A stretch of 64,000 nucleotides of DNA from Pyropia yezoensis. Its lineage: Eukaryota; Rhodophyta; Bangiophyceae; Bangiales; Bangiaceae. The DNA is taken from NCBI GenBank assembly GCA_009829735.1, contig CM020620.1:26196951-26260950 (forward strand), in the 5' to 3' direction. Each line of letters starts with the position of its first letter. Position 1 is the first letter of the stretch. Shown piece after piece: positions 31,191-43,300 of this stretch. The translations under genes and the position numbers were made by a program. Below the pieces are notes generated by a model. The model searched no databases. It saw only the letters and a program-made list of their open reading frames with translations, and was not told the origin of the DNA.

Positions 31191-32655
31191 GCCAAGTCTG
31201 AGCGCGCAGGGTGGGATGCCCCGCAGACGATCAGAGCGGCGGGGCGGCCCCGCAATAGCGGCAGCCGCCAGCCGCCGTCGCGCTCACTGCCGCTTCCGGC
31301 ACAGCGCCCTGTAGAGCAGTGCCTGTCACTGGCGCTCGGTCTGCCACGGGCCGCTCCAGGGGCACCGCCGCCGTCGGCAAGGGCGGCTCAACCTCAGCAG
31401 GCAAGGTGACCTGAGTAGCGGAGCATCGAGGCGCATCGCCACGTCGAGGCCAGGGGGTGGGAGCCTGGCTGAGTGCGGCCGCCGGTCGTCCTGATGAGCA
31501 GGCCGCCCGGCAGCGCACACGGAGTGCGCCATTTTGTCAGCGTCCCCGTCCACCAAGGGCAGACGCCGCCACACCTCTCGAGTAGCCACTGATGCCACGT
31601 CCAGCGCGTAGCCGTCAGCAGCCGTCTGAATTTCTATGCGGGACAGGACCAGAGACGCCTGCGAGCCGTCATCCGCCAAAGCGGTCGTCAGACCGGCCTG
31701 GACGAGGGACACTGTGAACGCCCGCAGAGACACGAGTATAGCTCCCGTAAGGTAGAATAGACATTAGTGATGATGCCAACACACCCAGGCAAGAGCGGAC
31801 TCCTGGGTGAAAATGCAAATAACCGGGAAGGGGGGGGGAGAGGGGTAGCCATGAACGCGTGACCGTTTATTGAGACATGGGAGAACGCTCTACCAAGCAC
31901 GTAAGCAGAACAAAAAACGAGAACGAGTACAAGAGGATGGGCACGCCCGCCTGCGGCGTTGCCCGTCCCAAGACATAGGGCGTAAGCCGTCTACCCCCCA
32001 GGCAGCAGCACCGTGTGCTGGGGAGGCTAGGGGTGCGGCAAGAAGGAGGACGTCGCCGGCCACACGCCGGCAGTAGGGTGGGCGGCCCGGGGTACTTATG
32101 GCCGCCGCCGGTGTCACGGACGGCGGCCCGCCCGTCGCCTCTCCTCCTCCCGTCTCCGCTGCCGCCCCCAGGCACGGCCCCGCGCGCGCCGACACGCGCC
32201 ACCGCCACCGCCGCCGCCGCCGCCGCGCGGTGCCCCCTCGCGGCCGCGTGGCCAAGCGGCCGCCAGACCGCGGGCGCGCCGGAAGAAAGAAACGGCGCAG
32301 GCCCAACGGCCGGTTGTGGCGGTGGGGGGGAGGGGGGCGGATGGGGAGGAGAGGGCAGGAGCAGGCGGTACGACCCGCCCATCCCCCGCCGCTCCCGCCA
32401 AGACAAGTCGAAGCGGTAGCGGGGGAGAGGGGGAAGGGGGTGGTACCACGCCAGCAGCTTACAGACGCCGCCGGCCGCGCCGCCCACGGGCTGTCCAGTT
32501 AACAGCCTTGCCACAAGGGAGGGAAAGTGGGCGCATCTCATTGGTGTAGAGCCCACGCCCTCCCCCCCGTGCGCGTGTGCGTGGCCCGGAAGGAACGCTC
32601 GCACACGAGCGCGCGGGCGCGCGCGCTCGTCTACGTTTCCCCCCCCACACCCCCC
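31191..32655. other. Region without assigned gene
   Basis: A minus-strand stretch at about 31520-31733 reads like protein (TVSLVQAGLTTALADDGSQA, VATREVWRRLPLVDGDADKM) but starts with no ATG and matches no known family. 31950-32450 is GC-rich with many short runs. It separates two DIRS-like remnants and may be an insertion. Confidence 0.35.
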
Positions 32656-32659
32656 CCCC

Positions 32660-32835
32660 CCCCCCCTCCGATCCTGGCCAAGGCAAGGGGAGAGGCAGGC
32701 TAGAGGTGGCCTTTAACTGGCGACGCCCTGTGCGGGGACCGGTTGCCCCTCGCCTGCCTCTTCCCGCCCGCCCACCGCTCTTGCCCTCTCCTTCCCCCCC
32801 TCCCCCACCCGCCTCCTTCGCCTCTCCTCCCTCCA
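32660..32835 (+). repeat. Shared leader module, single core copy
   Basis: The core GAGGCAGGCTAGAGGTGGCC is at about 32694-32713, preceded by TCCTGGCCAAGGCAAGGGGA, the same preceding variant as the 49.2-kb copy. It lies upstream of and co-oriented with a copia-like gag remnant. Confidence 0.65.
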
Positions 32836-32879
32836 CGCTGACCACCCCCCCCTCCCCCCACCCTCCGGTGGGCACATGG

Positions 32880-33135
32880 GTGACCACAATCCGGGCTGAC
32901 ATCCAGCGGGTGGTCAAGCACTACCTGTTGGGCCTTGTGGGGGGCTGTAGCCCGGCGGCGGAGGCATGGGGTGCCCCCGGGGTGCTCTTGGAGAACAACG
33001 CACGCAGAGATCCTGCGCAACAATCTAGCCGTCGCGGGGATGAAAGTGGAGGAGCACTCGCTGGTGCTCTGTATGCTGCACGGGTTGCCGTCTAGGTACC
33101 CGACCATTCGGACGGTCCTCGGGACGAGAAGGTCC
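32880..33135 (+). mobile_element. Ty1/copia-like gag remnant
   Basis: Plus-strand pieces resembling the UBN2-type gag of copia elements: SPAAEAWGA..LLENNARRD and NNLAVAGMKVEEHSLVLCML followed by HGLPSRYPTI. It is short and broken; no LTRs or pol were seen next to it. Age cannot be set from one fragment. Confidence 0.4.
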
Positions 33136-33209
33136 CCTGAAGCTGTCCAACGCAACAGCCCTGCCCATGGGCGTCAGGAAGGAGTTGGTGGCCGTTCAGG
33201 GCACAGTCG

Positions 33210-34040
33210 TGCTCTATGCTGGCGCTTGCGCCAACGCTGCCCTCCCTCGAGGGGGGGCCGCGGTGTGGTTGGTCTTCCTTGGCGGGGAACCTCTACGCCA
33301 ACCCGCCGTTTGTCAATATCTCCTTGGTCTTGGCCAAGATCGCTACCGAGCGCGCTACCGTCACCCTCATCCTGCCCGTGTGGCAGGACCAAGCCTGGTG
33401 GCCCACGGCGGTCGCCCTCCCGCACGAGGTCTTCCTCCTGCCACGGTCTGCTGGCCTCTTCGAGCCAGGGCGCAACCAGCTGCCTTCCCCCCGCCCGCAG
33501 CGGCGGGCAGCCGTCTTCCGCTTCCAGCGCGGCGGCAGGCCGCTGCCGACACGTGGCGTAACGACCAACGCTCCGTCCTCGTCGATGCCGCTGGCCAAGA
33601 CGGCCCTGCCGCCGCTGCTCTCGCCGACCTACGCAACCTGTCCATGAGAGACGCCACTGCCGCCAGTTATGGTGCGGGCTGGCTGCGCTTTTGCGCTTTC
33701 TGCGCGCGCGGCCGCTACCGTGCACGCCCCGCGTCGCCCTGCACTGTCGGCCGTTACTTCGCCTACCTCTGGCTGCGGGGCACCGTCCAGCCCGTTAGCG
33801 CGCGGACGTACCTATCGCCCATCCGCAAGCGTCACCTGGCGGCCGGCTTCCCCAACCCTTGCGCGACAGACCTCGTCGCCGAAGCGTTGGACGGATTCAC
33901 CAACGTGTGGCTCGACCGCGACGGCGCTAAGCCCAAGCGTGTCGCCCTGCCCGCTTCCGTCGCGTGGCGGTTGGCCCAAGTGGCCTTTTCCTCACCTGAC
34001 CGGCTCCTTCGACTGCGCCTCGCCGCGGTGATTTCAGCTG
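33210..34040 (+). mobile_element. DIRS-like retroelement remnant (RNase H-adjacent part and recombinase N-terminal region)
   Basis: 33270-33480 carries the characteristic GNLYANPPFVNISLVLAKI and ILPVWQDQAWWPTAVALP found between RNase H and recombinase of DIRS-type elements. 33640-34030 encodes a SAM-like core-binding region of a tyrosine recombinase (MRDATAASYGAGWLRFCAFC, ARTYLSPIRKRHLAAGFPNP). The recombinase catalytic part is not seen. It is broken, with a few breaks. The 30.9-kb remnant may be from the same insertion, now separated by other DNA. Confidence 0.6.
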
Positions 34041-36165
34041 AACGATCACCCTTTGTGTGGCGGGGGGATCGACAGGGGAGGACCACCCTTCCCCCTCCTG
34101 CCGCCATCCCCCGTCGCCCGCGCCTCCTCTTCACTTCCCCGCCGCCCCTGACCCGACGGGCGCGACTGGCGCGTCGTCGGCCACCGCCGCCGCCAAACCA
34201 CCTCTTGCCGTCGCCGTCGCCAGCGCCGCCGCGGCGCCGCCCTGGCCACCATGGCGGCCCATCGGGCGGCCGCACAGGCGGCCGAGGCGGTCGTAGCGCG
34301 CCGCTGCGACCCTACCCCCCACCCAAACCCTAACCCCTAACCCCGCTCCGCTGCCGTCGGGTCGGTGGGCGGGCCCACGAGAGGGGGTTCGTCCCCCCCC
34401 CGCCCAGAAAAAGCACCCCTTTCGGGCTGTGGCCACAGCCCACGCCCACACCTCCCGCAGCCGCCACGAGGGCGCGCACGGGCGGCGCGCCGCGGGCCGC
34501 CGCCACTGTCTTTCCGCGGACCCCCCGGCCTCACCCTACAGCCGCCACACCGTCCGTCGCAGCCGGTCAGTCGCCGGTCAGTCGCCAGCCGCGGGCGCGC
34601 CCACGCCCGCTATGGCCGGAGCGCTACTTCCACTTGCCGTCGCCATGGCCGGCACCGCCGTCGGCATCTCCAGCCGCGCCTGCCACTCGCCGGCACCGCT
34701 TGTAGCCGGAGGAGCCCGCCCGGCCCGGTAGATCATCTGGCCGTGCTGGGGATGCCAGTGTGCTGCCGTCGTAGGCGGCCAAGGAGAGTAGAGGCGCCAC
34801 CAAGTGACAGGCAATCCAGAGAGCAACGCCGCACACGACGGGAGAGTGACAACCCAGCTCCCCCTCCCCCCCCCCACTCCCCTCGGAGCGCAGCGCCACT
34901 CGCTGGCACCGCTTGTAGCCGCAGAAGCCCGGCCAGGTAGATCTTCTCCCCATGATGGGGATGCCGTTGCTTGCGTCCGCAGGTGGCCAGTGTGCGGCCG
35001 TCGTAGGCGGCCAAGAACAGAAGAGGCACTACGAAGTGACAAGCAACTTTGAGAGTAGCTCATGTACAGTAGAGGGCAATGTGAATCCGGGGACTTCTAG
35101 GGTTGGCTCGGCGCTTGCCTGCTTTGTGGCGTCACCCCAGACACCACAAAACGCGTACTTCTCGCGATTGGTGCGCAAATCGGACGCCTGCCAAACGGAC
35201 AGTCCGGTGAAATGGTGTGATTCAGCACATCTGATTGGCTCGGCCCAAACTCGGAAACTTTCTGCGGACATGGAATCGCTCAGTTTGGTGCGCACAATGC
35301 TGGGTGGCAACTGCTTTCATGGCCGGTTCGCACGCAGGTGTCCTCGCGCCTGGCGACCTCCCACCCACCGTCGGCGTGACCGGGTCAGCGCCGCGCGGAT
35401 GCACCGTGGGTGCTCATGCACCGTGGTCAGCGCCCCCGCCAAACGCTTTTTGGTATGCCTTTGCCGTCAGCCTGGTTTCTGTCGTCGTCGAAGGTCCTCC
35501 TGGACGCTACATGTACCGTCCTTCGGCGTTTGCTGCCCTGACAACTACGTCCCTACCGGGGGCTTCATCCCCAGTCTTCATCCCCAGTCTCCACGCGTGG
35601 AGCACTGTTCCTGTCTGTCGCCCTCTCGGGTGACCACGACAAGCTACCTACGCATGGAGGGCCGGCGACCACAAGCGGCACTGTCGCTTCCGTTGGCACA
35701 TTTTGGGGCGGCTACAAGAAGCCGACTCGCGCAAAGTGGGTCGCCGACGCAAGCGGTGCTGGTGCTTCCGTGGGCCATCTTGGGCGGCCACGACACACCA
35801 TCCAGGTGCAACGAAGACCGCAAGCGGTGCTGCCTTGTGCGTGCCGCACGGTAGGGCGAAGGGTTCTGGATGGGCGGGTTGGGGAGAGGACACGGCGTTG
35901 GGAGGGAGACAGGACACGTCCATTGCAGCTGTCTGGCGAGTGGGGCGGGGTTGGGTGGGGCGGAGAAGGTGGTAATGCGCCAAGCGTCAGTGTGTAAGAG
36001 TTCATAAGCGACTGTGTTGATGTCACATGTTCCTTCCACTCACCCGCTCCCCTTCCTTCATCCGTTATGTATCGACGGCCACCCTGCCACCACAGACACC
36101 TTTTTTTCTTTGTTTACATCCTCCCCTTCCCTCGGTGAACCCTCCTTCCCATTCTTTCTTTCACC
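34041..36165. other. Intergenic region with local duplications
   Basis: 34321-34346 is telomere-like (AAACCCTAACCCCTAACCCC). 34680-34815 and 34897-35045 are diverged direct copies of one segment. 35680-35800 holds a shorter duplication (GCAAGCGGTGCTGGTGCTTC region). CT-rich DNA at 36080-36160 precedes the next gene's ATG. No gene is supported. Confidence 0.45.
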
Positions 36166-37848
36166 ATGTCCGACTCCGGTGGCCGTGGTCCGGGCGCAGA
36201 GGACACGGATGGCCGCGGTGAGCCACTCTCGACGCCCGTGCAGCAGGGCGCCCCCGCTGTTCGAGGGCCTGTGCTAGGCCGGGGCCCGCCTCCAGTTCCT
36301 GGGTTTGCAGGGGAGGTAGCGCTGGCACCCGCGTGGAGCTGCCCTCCTCGGAGGGTGGCTAGCGCCTGGGAGCAGCCAGGAGACGACCAGCTCCATCGTT
36401 TCAACACCCACTACGGGCCGGGCCACACTCCGAGTACGGAGTCGACCGGCAGCCTCATGCGCGGTGTGTCTAGAGAGGCCATCGCTGCAGCGGCTGCCGT
36501 TCCCCCTGCGCCCCCGCCCCCTCCGTCGCCGCCACGACGCTCTTTCTTCCCCCCAGGTCCGCGGCCGCCCGCACTCCCTTTGCAGGGGAGTGCCTACACG
36601 ACGGGTGAGCCATCCGTGGGTTCGCCGTCCGGCTCGACGGGAGGGGGTCTTGCAGTCAGTGGCGGGACGTTGTCGTTGCCGAGTCCCTTGGAGGAAGAGG
36701 GTGCCTATGGGCCAGAGCAAGCTGTCGTTCACGGATCGGCTTCTCTACCTCCCGGCTCACGCGGTCGCGGTCGCGGGATTCGTGGGGACCTTGGGGACCG
36801 TGGGGACCGTGGGGACGGTGGTGGGGGTCGTGGAGGTCGTGGTGGCGGCATGGGCCTTCCGCTGATCATCGCGCCCCCTCCATCGGACACCCCGACCCCG
36901 AATGTTTCTCCCTCTCCTCCCGCGTCGGCTTCCGTGCGACGGGTATCGAGTGCCGGGGCGTCTCCGGCAGGGGCTCTTGTAGCTCCGTCTGGAAGGCGCC
37001 CACGGGCCTCCCGCTCCCCATCCCCGAAGCGGAGGGCTGGGGACGTGTCTGTTGCGGCGGCAATGACTGCTGCGGGCGCCACTGCCCTGGACGGCGCCTC
37101 ACCAACCCCCAACGCAGAGGGGACCGACCTGACATCGCTCTTTCGTGCCATTACTGCGGCTGTCAAGGCTATGGATGGCAAGATTGTGAGGCTCCAGGGT
37201 GCCGTAGACCATCTGACCAGCCTGGTCACGACGAACGCGGGCCAGGCCGTCGGCCTGGCTGCTCGCATGCAGGCCACGGCAAGTGCGCAGGCAAGCACTG
37301 CGTCGACTCTGGTGGAGTTTCGGGAGCGGGTGTCTGAGGCGCTAGCGGTGGTCGCGTCGGGGGCTCCTACCGGGGCCGTGGGTACCAACTGCGGAGAGTC
37401 GCCTGACGGTGGCGGAGATGGGGCGGCGCAGGAAGTTAGGATGGCTGCCCCAGTTGGGGCGGTGCCGGCCGGTGGGATTGTGGCACCAGTTGGGGCGGTG
37501 CCGGCCGGTGGCATTGTGGCATCGACGGTCAGAGGTGGGGTATTGACGTCTGGCTGGATGTCGGTGGCGGCTGGTGGGGCACGGGCCGCGGGCCTGATTT
37601 CTGTGGCGGCCGGTAGGGCGCCGGAAGCAGGTGCGGCACGGGCAGCCGGCCTGATGCCTGTGGCGGCAGGTGGGGCGCCGGCCATGGAGTGGGCTCTGTC
37701 GACTGACCGTGTGCTTGGTGCTGGGGAGGCGCCTGCGGCCAATGTGCCTACGCAGCCTTCGCCGCTGCACTCTGACGGTCTGTGGGCGCCTGCTCCGGGT
37801 GGGATGCCGAGCGCCGGTGCGCCTACCCCTGGTGATGGGAGTGTCTGA
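36166..37848 (+). CDS. Hypothetical Pro/Gly-rich protein with RGG segment
   Basis: 560 residues from the ATG at 36166, preceded by a pyrimidine-rich leader (TTCTTTCTTTCACC). Mostly disordered: Pro-rich (about 120-160), then an RG/RGD-rich stretch (SRGRGRGIRGDLGDRGDRGD, about 200-225) of a type that often binds RNA, then a basic Ser/Pro segment (SRSPSPKRRAG). A likely helical region follows (about 320-390, SLFRAITAAVKAMDGKIVRL) with coiled-coil character, and then imperfect repeats (APVGAVPAGGIV; RAAGLISVAAGRAP). No known domain. Either a host RNA-associated protein or the first ORF of a mobile element. Confidence 0.55.
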   Translation: MSDSGGRGPGAEDTDGRGEPLSTPVQQGAPAVRGPVLGRGPPPVPGFAGEVALAPAWSCPPRRVASAWEQPGDDQLHRFNTHYGPGHTPSTESTGSLMRGVSREAIAAAAAVPPAPPPPPSPPRRSFFPPGPRPPALPLQGSAYTTGEPSVGSPSGSTGGGLAVSGGTLSLPSPLEEEGAYGPEQAVVHGSASLPPGSRGRGRGIRGDLGDRGDRGDGGGGRGGRGGGMGLPLIIAPPPSDTPTPNVSPSPPASASVRRVSSAGASPAGALVAPSGRRPRASRSPSPKRRAGDVSVAAAMTAAGATALDGASPTPNAEGTDLTSLFRAITAAVKAMDGKIVRLQGAVDHLTSLVTTNAGQAVGLAARMQATASAQASTASTLVEFRERVSEALAVVASGAPTGAVGTNCGESPDGGGDGAAQEVRMAAPVGAVPAGGIVAPVGAVPAGGIVASTVRGGVLTSGWMSVAAGGARAAGLISVAAGRAPEAGAARAAGLMPVAAGGAPAMEWALSTDRVLGAGEAPAANVPTQPSPLHSDGLWAPAPGGMPSAGAPTPGDGSV

Positions 37849-38404
37849 ATGGGTGGTGCTTGGGCTTTTGGTGTTTCGTAGATGTCGGGGATGATAGGAG
37901 GGGTGGTAGAGTGTGTAGCATGGGAGGTGGCGGGGGTGGTTGTGCTGTTGTTTTAGCAGTGGTAGTTGTGTCCTGCGGACGCACCCTCGAGATAGCGCGG
38001 CGACGGGATGACCCCCTCCATGCCATGCAGGGGGTCGGCGCCGACGTGGCCAGGGGCTGGGCCCGGTGGCTCGCGGCCGCTGTCGCCACCCCCACCCAGC
38101 GCAACAAGGCTGTCATCGGCGACGGGCGGGCGACGACGACGGCGACGCGCCGCAGCGAGGCGGTAACAGGTCGCGGCGGCGGTCTCGGCGTCGTGGGTGG
38201 TGGCGTGTGCGGTGGCGGGTGTGGGGCACCTGTTGGCAGCATGGGCGGCGGACGGGCGGCCTTCGGGGTGCGCTTCGTGGGGGGGGGTGGGGGGGTGTGC
38301 GTGCTAGGTGGGGGGGGATGCCCGCGCTGTCGTCGCCACTTGTTTGTGTGAGCGAAAGCAGAGTGGCGTCTAATTCTCCATGGAAGCCTTGTGGTGGGTG
38401 TGAG

Positions 38405-38437
<33 letters not shown>

Positions 38438-38949
38438 GGTCGGGGGGGGGGACGGCCGCCCCTTCGTCGCCGCTTGCTGGTGTGAATGGAAACAGACTGG
38501 CGTGTTCTTTTCCCAGGAAGTCTTGGCGCATGAGAGGCACATGGAGCCATGCGTCCCCCGCCGCCGCACAAATGAGCGCCAGGACGAGGGGCGGCAGCCC
38601 CGGGTCCCGCGGGAGGGTGTCGCCCACAACGCGTCTACCTGAGTGCCGGAGAGCACGCGGAGGTTGCGGCGGCCAGGGCGGGGCTGTGGGCGGCGAGCCA
38701 GGGGACCCAGTCTCACGCCACGCCCCCGCTGGGGACGAGTCTACATCACGGGGGTGACTAGCGCCCCCCCCCCGCCCTCGGCCCACGGCCGTGCGGGGTG
38801 GCCAAGTCGCTCGTCGGGGGGGGGGGCGCGGGTGCCACGCGCGGGTGAGGAGGCCCCCGCCCCCGCGGCCGGAGGGGGGAGGTCCGGGTCGTCCGCCGGC
38901 TCTGTAGGGGAGAGTGCAGGGGACGGTTCTCCCATGCGGTCGTGACTAG

Positions 38950-38982
<33 letters not shown>

Positions 38983-39429
38983 ACGGCCGCAGGGGGTGGT
39001 GGTTCCCTCGCGTGGGACCCACCTCCTCAAAGGGCCCAGTGGCTGGTTCGTATTATCATCATCGCGCCTTGCTTGCGCTGCGGCCGCCTTCCACAGGGTC
39101 ATTCGGGTGGTGACGGCGCCCGCGGACCCGCGACCCGCCGGACACGAGCGTGCCCAAATCGCCTTGCTGCCGCTTGGCTTGCCGAGTGTCTGACAGTCAG
39201 ACCGACTCCCTCGCTGATGTCTGTTGACAGTCAATGGGCTGAACGGCGTTGCAATCGTTGCAACGCAATCTTTCCAGGGAAAGGAGGACATCTCTCGACG
39301 ACTCGTCGCACCAATTTCCACTACCGACAATCGACCCTCGGCGCGCCTGTGCATTTCCACTACCGACAATCGACCCTCGGCGCGCCTGTGCCCTGCGCGC
39401 TTTTTACTTGCACTCATGCTGCTACCGCT
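37849..39429. other. G/C-run region with small duplications
   Basis: Contains a G run of about 28 bases near 38408-38435 and a C run of about 32 near 38951-38982. A tandem duplication of about 135 bp starts near 38330 and 38465. Two 42-bp direct copies of ATTTCCACTACCGACAATCG-containing sequence lie at about 39311 and 39353. Minus-strand Pro/His-rich frames have no domain content. Confidence 0.5.
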
Positions 39430-40265
39430 GGGTATAGGGCGGTGCGTGCGTGGGGAGAGGCAGGCTAGAGGTGGCCCTCAACTGGCGACGCTCTGTGCGG
39501 GGACCGGTTGCCCCTCGTCTGCCTCTTCCCGCCCGCCCACCGCTCTTGCCCACTCCTTCCCCCCCTCTCACACCCGCCTCCCTCGCCTCTCCCCTCTCCA
39601 CGCCGTTCCCTCCCCCCTTTCCCAGGCCGGTTCAGCACGTTCGCCATCAACGTGCACGCGCCCGCTCCTGTTGCCCCGTCCCGGCCATGGTAAGGAGAGT
39701 GGGGGGGGGGGAGGAGGCGGCGGGGGGGGGGAGGGGGGGTTGAGGTGGTGGTGGGGGAGGGTGGGAAGGTGGGTATAGGGTGGTGCGTGCGTGCGTGGGG
39801 AGAGGCAGGCTAGAGGTGGCCTTCAACCGGTGACGCTCTGTGCGTAGCCCGGTTGCCCCTCGCCTGCCTCCTTCCGCCCGGCCACCGCTCTTGCCCTCTC
39901 CTTCCCCCCCTCTCCCGCCCGGGTTCTGCGCCTCTCCTCCCTCCACACTGTCCCCCCCCCCCCTTTCCCAGGCCGGTGAAGCGCGCCCCCATCGTCGTCC
40001 ACGCGCCCGCCCCTGTTGCCCCGTCCCGGCCGAGGTAAGAAGAGTGGGGGGGGGGGGAGGAGGCGGCGGGGGGGGGGGGGGGGTTAAGGTGGTGGTGGGG
40101 GAGGGTGGGAAGGTGGGCATAGGGTGGTGCGTGCGTGCGTGGGGAGAGGCAGGCTAGAGGTGGCCTTCAACCGGTGGCGCCCTGTGCGTAGCCCGGTTGC
40201 CCCTCGTCTGCCTCTTCCCGCCCGCCCACCGCTCTTGCCCTCTCCTTCCCCCTTTCTCCCACTGC
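39430..40265 (+). repeat. Shared leader module, three tandem units of about 345 bp
   Basis: Cores at 39457-39476, 39803-39822 and 40146-40165. Each of the first two is followed by an acceptor-like CCTTTCCCAG|G, an exon-like block of about 65 bp ending CCGGCCATG or CCGGCCGAG, and a donor-like GTAAGG/GTAAGA (second donor at 40035). The third core runs into the helicase leader without an obvious acceptor before the ATG at 40397; the first AGs come just after it. The true first coding exon of the helicase may therefore lie within these units. Confidence 0.75.
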
Positions 40266-40396
40266 TCTTGTCCCATTTCCGGTGGGCGTGTGTGCCCCCT
40301 GTGCACCTGGTCGTCGTCCTTGTTGCTGGTGGGGCCGGGGGTGCGGGGCGGCCGGTGTGGCCCTGTGCGCCTTGAACCTGCACACCTGGATCTTTG

Positions 40397-43300
40397 ATGG
40401 AGTTCGAGGACGACAACGAGGACGCGGGTTCACGGGACGGTGTCCGGCGTACCACCTCCACCCCAACAACTGTGGGCGCTGGGGGCATTACGGGTGCCGA
40501 TGCCCCACCCGTGCCAGCCACCCTACGAGCGCCGTCCGCCTCCCACGGGAATGTTCCCGGTCGTATGCTGGCAACAGCACCTGTCGCTGTACATGTAGCA
40601 GAAGCAGCGACAGCAACCGGCGAAGCTTCCCTCCGCGCACCTGTCGCTGTACCTGTAGCAGAAGCAGCGGCATCAACCGGCGAAGCTTCCCTCCCCGCAC
40701 CTGTCGCTGTACCTGTAGCAGAAGCAGCGGCAGCAACCGGCGAAGCTTCTCTCCCCGCTGCAAACAGTACCCGTGACGCCGACGCACAGCTGCTGGACTC
40801 GCTCGTTGCCGATACTTGGAAGACGTTTTTTTGGGGGGGGGCAAGCCCCCCCAGGGCGTCGCTGTTGGGGGCCGTTGAGCGGGCGACAGCGGTGGCTGTG
40901 CGCCTATTCGCACCGCATAAGGACCTCCCGGTCGACCCCGTCGTGGCGTCGGCAACTGCTCTTAAGCTGCGCGCACTCGTGTGGCCGGTTGCGGATCGGC
41001 CAGATGTGATGAGCATCTTTTCGCGTGCCCTGTGCACGGCCCTGCGCAGCGCCGGGGGTGGGCCCGTCCTGACCCTGCCGGCCAATGTTGTCGCCCCGCT
41101 GCTGTCCGCCATGGTCCTGCCTGTCACCCACCCAGACGCCTGGGCAATGGGGGCCCAACTGTCGGTGTTGGCTGTCTGTGCCACCACCACCACCACCACC
41201 ACCTCCACGAGCGGGCTACCGACTGGGGCCCGGGGGCGGCGCGTGGACCAGCGCGACGTCCCGCTGCTGCCCCGTGCGAGCGGTGCGGGTGACCAGGCGC
41301 GCCGGCCCCTACCGACCGCGCCCGGGTTTCTGGGCGAGTCTGTAGTGGAGGCTGTGTGTCTCCTCCTCTTGTCTGGCTTGAGAAAAGGGACGCTTGTTGA
41401 GGACTACGTAGGTGCGGGTGATATCCTCCGCTTTCAGTCGATGGCATGGTGCTCGGGCTGTTGGTCGTCGGCGGCGGCGACGAACGCTCTGGCTGCGCTT
41501 GTGACCGAAGACTCATCGAGAGTGGTCCACCTCGCTCTGGCGGGCGACTCCGTCAGCGAGTCTCATCACCCAAGTTCTCGCGTCAAGCTGTGCACGGGCG
41601 TTTGGCGTGAGATGTCCCAGGCCATGTCGACATCAATGCACGGTGCAACGGAACAAGACGCCCATGGCCCGGCCGCCCGTGCACTTGCCATGGTTGTTCG
41701 TCCGTCCATGTGTGAGATGCTTTCCTTACCAGGGATCCTCGCATTTGTGCCGGCTGCTACCCCTACGCAGATCCCCGGGTTTGGTTCGTGGAGCGCAGCT
41801 GTCGTTGCGTATGTTTCGCAGCTTCTCCGTGGTGTTACCGCCGTTTTGTGCAACCCCTCCCTCGAGGAGAACGACAAAGTCGTTACTCACTTGTCGGCCG
41901 CTGTGTATACCCTTGCCGGCACCGGGCTCGGTCTACTATTGTCATCGGACAAGTCATTGCGGAAGGCCGCAAGGCACGTGATGTGCCAGCTGACGAGTTG
42001 GTACGACCCAGATAATTCTTCGATTGACGTGGTACCGGAGGATTCGAAGAGGGCGGATGACGAGCGACGGTCGTGGTCCCCAGACGTTCTGCTTCGACTG
42101 TGCAAGAGCGTTGCCAGGATGACGGCCGCGGATGAGGCCACAGTACAAGGTGATCAGCAGGAGCTCGACCACCCGACAACCGGCCCGCTCTTTATCTTCG
42201 CCTTGGCCCTGGACGCTGCCCTTCGCCTGGTGCACGTTGCAGCCGCACGTGACCTACCATCCGAGGAGTCAACGCCTCTACAATCGCTTGCAGTCTGTAC
42301 GGCGTTTGTTCGGGCCTGTGACGCATTCGTGGCCGCCCTACCGATGGGTGACGCCACCACCTTGGCTTCCACTGGTGGCCGTGGCGCGCGAACCCGCTTG
42401 GTTGGAATCCTCGCACGTCTACTCGACGAAGGTCGTGGTAGAATACCTGCAAGGACCCCGGCGTCTGTCATTGGAAACCTGCGGCGCCTGCTACTGCGCT
42501 GCGTTTGCTTCTTGGCGTCCGAAGCGTGGGAACGCCCCGAGCACAGGGCGTTCAAGAGGGCTGTGGCGGACGCCTGGTTCGACTCCCTGCCGTGGGTGTG
42601 GTGCCTAGCCTTTGGTGGCCCCGGTACCGTGGCCCGGGAAGCCGCAACCGCCGCCGAGTTTTATTGGACCGCGGTCGGGCGACGCGGCCAGCGTGGCGTA
42701 CCAGCCACATTGTCAGTGTCAAGAACTACGATGGCCAGCACTACCAGCCGCCTGCTACAGGCGCACGACCGTGGACAGCTGCTGGTCGGTGGCGCGACGC
42801 TGTTGAATGTGCTGACCGACGTGCAGCGCACCCTGTTTCACGGCAAGGTCGGCCGGGACTTGCGAGAACTGCGCTCCACTCTCCATGGGATTATAGGCAA
42901 CCTCGAGGGGGGTCAAGGAGCTCGTCATCGCGGCGGTAGCGGCACCGATGCCGTGCGGCATGTGCATGCGCACACGCGCGAGCCTGGACGTGTGCGGACG
43001 AGCGGGTCAGGTACAATGGAAGACCTCATTGAGATTCTTGATGACGACGAGGAAGCGGGGCTTGTGGCTCTACCTCCAGAGTCAGCTTCGGCGCAGGCCT
43101 TCAACGTACGGGGTGTGGACCTTACACATAGTTCGACGGCGCACCCAGTGCGCGGCGGTACCGTGCCAGTGGCTGGTGTGCAGCCCGGGGCAGCAGACGG
43201 AGGACGGTCGAGCACACCACGCGAACTGACAGACGTCAGCGACCTCCCGGAACTGTCAGGACGCCTGGCACAATGCAAAGCAATGGGCGTCTGCGCCCTG

